From Fibrobacter sp. (GTDB lineage: Bacteria > Fibrobacterota > Fibrobacteria > Fibrobacterales > Fibrobacteraceae), in NCBI GenBank assembly GCA_024398845.1, contig JAKSIM010000016.1, positions 1-52,968 on the forward strand: DNA of 52,968 nt, written 5' to 3'. Of this stretch, positions 50,398 to 52,968 are shown in pieces (the stretch's first letter is position 1; each line of letters begins with the position of its first letter). The translations under genes and the position numbers were made by a program. The notes under the pieces are model-generated. The model had not been told where the DNA came from. It did not search any database and saw only the letters and a list, made by a program, of their open reading frames with translations.

Positions 50398-52668
50398 TTA
50401 TTTGCCCTGTTTTATCAAGTTAAGAGCGGAGCCAGCCTTGAACCATGCCCATTGCTGTTCGTTGTAGGTATGGCTGAGCTGAATCTTGTCTTCGGAACCG
50501 TCCTTGTGGTGCGCGACCAGCGTGAATTCCTTGCCCGGAGCAAACGTTTTGAGGCCCAGAATGTCAAATACATCCTGTTCCTGAATTTTTTCGTAGTCGG
50601 CGGGGTTCACAAAGGTGAGGGCGAGCATGCCCTGCTTTTTGAGGTTCGTTTCGTGAATGCGGGCGAAGCTCTTCACGATCACGGCCTTCACACCGAGGAA
50701 GCGCGGTTCCATGGCGGCGTGTTCGCGGCTGGAGCCTTCGCCGTAGTTTTCGTCACCGATGACGATGGAGCCTGTTCCCTTGCTCTTGTAAATCTTGGCA
50801 AGTTCCGGGACTTCCTTGTAGCTACCGCACTGGCACATTACTTTGTTCGTTTCGCCGTTGAATGCGTTCACGGCGCCGATGAGCATGTTGTTCGATATGT
50901 TCTCGAGATGACCACGGTAGTTGAGCCACGGACCAGCCATAGAGATGTGGTCGGTGGTGCACTTTCCCTTAGCCTTGATGAGAATCGGAGCACCCGTGAT
51001 GTCTTCGCCATTCCACGGAGCAAACGGAGCGAGAGCCTGGAGGCGCTTGCTTTCGGGGTTGATGGTCACGGTGATGCAGGAGCCATCTTCTGCCGGAGCC
51101 TGGAAGCCGGCGTCCTTCACGTCGAAGCCCTTCGGCGGGAGTTCGCATTGTTCAGGAGGATCGAGTTTCACGGCCTTGCCTTCCATGTTCGTGAGCGTGT
51201 CGGTCATGGGATTGAAGCGGATGTCGCCAGAGAGGGCGGCAATCACGGCCATGAGCGGGCTTGCAACGAAAGCGTGCGTGTTCGGGTTTCCGTCGGCGCG
51301 CTTTGCAAAGTTACGGTTGAAGCTGTGGACGATAGTGTTCAGTTCCTTCTTGTCGGCGCCGGCACGGTCCCAACGGCCAATGCAAGGACCGCAGGCGTTG
51401 GTCATGATGGTTGCGCCAAACTGCTTGAACAAGTCAATGAGGCCGTCGCGTTCAGCGGTGTAGCGGACCTGTTCGGAACCCGGGTTGATGATGAGCGGGC
51501 ACTTGGGGGTAAGACCCTTGGCCAGAGCCTGCTTGATCATGCTTGCTGCCATGAACAAATCTTCGTAGCTGGAGTTCGTGCAGCTACCGATGAGGGCTGC
51601 GCTGACTTCGAACTTGGATTCCGGCTTGGCTTCGGTTGCCTTGAGGCTTTCTGCCATGTCGGTCACTGCGAATGCGCGGTCCGGGCTGAATGGGCCGTTG
51701 TAGTGGGGGACGAGTGTGGAAAGGTCAATTTCCACGACGCGGTCGAAGAACTTTTCCGGGTTGGCTTCGACTTCCGGGTCGGCCTTGAGGCAGTCGGCAA
51801 TCTTGTCGGCGGCGGCGGCGACATCTGCGCGGCCAGTGATCTTCAGGTAGCGGCTCATGGAGTCGTCGTAGCTGAAGGTAGAGCAGGTTGCGCCCACTTC
51901 TGCACCCATGTTGGCGATGGTTGCCTTGCCGGTAGCAGAAAGGCTGCGAGCGCCTTCGCCGAAGTATTCGATAATGGCGTTGGTGCCACCCTTAACGGTA
52001 AGGATGCCTGCCAGCTTCAGGATAATGTCCTTGGCAGTTGCGAAGCCCTGGAGCTTGCCGGTGAGCTTCACGCCAATCATCTTCGGGTACTTGAGTTCCC
52101 AGGGGAGGCCAACCATGGCGTCCACGGCGTCTGCACCGCCAACGCCGATAGCCAGCATGCCGAGACCGCCTGCGTTCACAGTGTGGGAGTCGGTACCAAT
52201 CATCATGCCGCCCGGGAAGGCGTAGTTTTCAAGCACCACCTGGTGGATAATGCCTGCGCCTGGGAGCCAGCAGTCAATGCCGTACTTTGCAGAAACGGAC
52301 TGGAGAAAATCATAAACTTCCTTGCTGTCTTGCTTTGCCTTCGGGAGGTCAACTTCAACACCTTCTTTGGCGATAATCAAGTGGTCGCAATGTACAGAAC
52401 TTGGAACAGCGACCTTGGATTTTCCAGCAGTTGTAAACTGGAGGAGGGCCATCTGGGCGGTAGCGTCCTGCATGGCCACGCGGTCCGGGTGGAATTCTGC
52501 AAAATCAGTGCCACGCTTGTAAAGCTTGTTTTCGGCACCATCAATCAAGTGCGTGTAGATAATCTTTTCGGCCAAGGTGAGCGGGCGGCCGAGCTGTTTG
52601 CGTGCGGCTTCAATGCGGCCAGGCATGCGCGCGTAGACCTTTTGAATCATGTCAAAATTAAAAAGCAT
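50398..52668 (-). CDS. acn: Aconitate hydratase (mitochondrial-type aconitase)
   Basis: Aconitase isomerises citrate to isocitrate in the TCA cycle using a [4Fe-4S] cluster. The 756-aa protein has the order and length of mitochondrial-type aconitases rather than the longer AcnA. Cluster cysteines are in [11 protein letters not shown] and in [12 protein letters not shown]. Substrate-binding segments include [26 protein letters not shown] (in pieces, about 161-187), SSVHCDHLI, and [13 protein letters not shown] near the C-terminus with the catalytic Ser region. The ATG lacks a normal ribosome-binding site; two AACCACT heptamers end 8 nt before it on the sense strand. It is divergent from the gene starting at 52884. 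A gene for citrate synthase or isocitrate dehydrogenase is not visible. Confidence 0.96.
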   Translation of the reverse strand: MLFNFDMIQKVYARMPGRIEAARKQLGRPLTLAEKIIYTHLIDGAENKLYKRGTDFAEFHPDRVAMQDATAQMALLQFTTAGKSKVAVPSSVHCDHLIIAKEGVEVDLPKAKQDSKEVYDFLQSVSAKYGIDCWLPGAGIIHQVVLENYAFPGGMMIGTDSHTVNAGGLGMLAIGVGGADAVDAMVGLPWELKYPKMIGVKLTGKLQGFATAKDIILKLAGILTVKGGTNAIIEYFGEGARSLSATGKATIANMGAEVGATCSTFSYDDSMSRYLKITGRADVAAAADKIADCLKADPEVEANPEKFFDRVVEIDLSTLVPHYNGPFSPDRAFAVTDMAESLKATEAKPESKFEVSAALIGSCTNSSYEDLFMAASMIKQALAKGLTPKCPLIINPGSEQVRYTAERDGLIDLFKQFGATIMTNACGPCIGRWDRAGADKKELNTIVHSFNRNFAKRADGNPNTHAFVASPLMAVIAALSGDIRFNPMTDTLTNMEGKAVKLDPPEQCELPPKGFDVKDAGFQAPAEDGSCITVTINPESKRLQALAPFAPWNGEDITGAPILIKAKGKCTTDHISMAGPWLNYRGHLENISNNMLIGAVNAFNGETNKVMCQCGSYKEVPELAKIYKSKGTGSIVIGDENYGEGSSREHAAMEPRFLGVKAVIVKSFARIHETNLKKQGMLALTFVNPADYEKIQEQDVFDILGLKTFAPGKEFTLVAHHKDGSEDKIQLSHTYNEQQWAWFKAGSALNLIKQGK

Positions 52669-52676
52669 AGGTTACC

Positions 52677-52697
52677 AGTGGTTAGTGGTTAGTAAAC
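52677..52697 (-). repeat. Heptamer repeats before the aconitase start
   Basis: On the sense (minus) strand GTTTACT-AACCACT-AACCACT ends 8 nt before the ATG at 52668. It is the same unit and orientation relative to the gene as at 47409-47450. Confidence 0.75.
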
Positions 52698-52883
52698 AGT
52701 GTTAAATTTAGAAAAATTCTCGATATTCATCGTTGTTTGGCTTCAATCTTCTTACTTAAGGTTCTTTGTGTAGGGCTCAATGAGGAAAAGGCTGTTATTT
52801 GAATCATTACAAATCAAAAAAATGTTTTTTTTCTTTTAAAATTTATACTTTGTAAAAGAGAATTAACACAGGGGACTTGCCTT

Positions 52884-52968
52884 ATGCAAAAGTTGATTGA
52901 ACGATTTGTTGCTGTTGTAAAAGAACATGCGAACGATATTGCCGTTGTCGATTGCAACGGAACCAGGA
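52884..52968 (+). CDS. Start of a probable AMP-forming adenylating enzyme (truncated by window end)
   Basis: Only 28 codons are visible. The product begins MQKLIERFVAVVKEHANDIAVV and then DCNGTR, which resembles the start of AMP-dependent synthetases or NRPS adenylation domains (F...v...pd..AVVd..G). This is a tentative reading of a very short segment. A GGGGA ribosome-binding site lies about 10 nt upstream, and a TATACTTTG -10-like box about 40 nt upstream. The 52698-52883 spacer is AT-rich and holds nothing else recognisable. Confidence 0.5.
   Translation, partial: MQKLIERFVAVVKEHANDIAVVDCNGTR

Noticed and set aside
50452..52692. 746-codon open frame on the plus strand
   Set aside because: It is exactly antisense to aconitase, which has clear iron-sulfur and active-site motifs. 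The antisense protein has no recognisable domain and no start signals.

Overview
The window looks like a piece of chromosome from a Fibrobacter or a close relative in the Fibrobacterota (FCB group). This is inferred from gene content: very large tandem secreted cadherin-type proteins with conserved C-terminal tails, an AlgI-type MBOAT gene, DUF5683- and FecR-type envelope proteins, an LplT-PlsC-AMP-ligase fusion, and a LexA-like box at recA close to the motif I recall for Fibrobacter succinogenes. Promoters of the form TTGNNN-N16/17-TATATT(TG) recur and resemble both the sigma-70 and the Bacteroidetes TAnnTTTG types. No mobile element, phage or CRISPR array was seen.

Layout. 1-8.5 kb: housekeeping genes, mostly on the minus strand. 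A BamE-like lipoprotein gene is followed by a tpiA-secG-tRNA-Leu(GAG) unit, murD and a second identical tRNA-Leu(GAG); then come an outer-membrane barrel gene converging on a LolA-like gene, cinA(C-terminal domain)-recA, and a divergent DUF5683-type gene. 8.5-9.3 kb: a histidine phosphatase gene lies behind a ~95-nt RNA with its own promoter, most likely the small SRP RNA. 9.4-33.1 kb: four tandem paralogous giant exported proteins (1456, 1698, 1897 and 2626 aa; order A 1456, B 1897, C 1698, D 2626). Each has a signal peptide, a bactofilin/beta-helix-like N-domain, a Calx-beta-like segment, 2 to 12 cadherin-type repeats, an 'SY' beta-repeat module, an Ig-like domain, and a FlgD/T9SS-like C-terminal module ending in FGYKRP plus lysines. 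33.3-41.6 kb: the LplT-PlsC-Aas fusion gene, then a translationally coupled FecR protein and beta-helix/beta-barrel outer-membrane protein. 41.7-47.4 kb: tRNA-Asn, a small exported protein, MBOAT, and coupled scpB-mutS. 47.4-53 kb: an HD-type protein, a RidA-family protein, a sodium symporter with a 34-aa MetS-like small subunit, aconitase, and the start of a probable adenylating enzyme.

The most novel part is the giant-protein cluster. The genes share N- and C-terminal modules and differ in repeat number. Two have near-identical promoter and 5'-hairpin leaders. The largest has a recent 720-bp in-frame duplication and a G9 tract in its N-terminal coding region that could allow phase variation. 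Other unusual signals are heptanucleotide arrays ending just before start codons, several genes whose -10 box sits 6-7 nt before the ATG (candidate leaderless mRNAs), and an 18-bp palindrome shared by two leaders. All functional assignments come from reading motifs; no database search was run.
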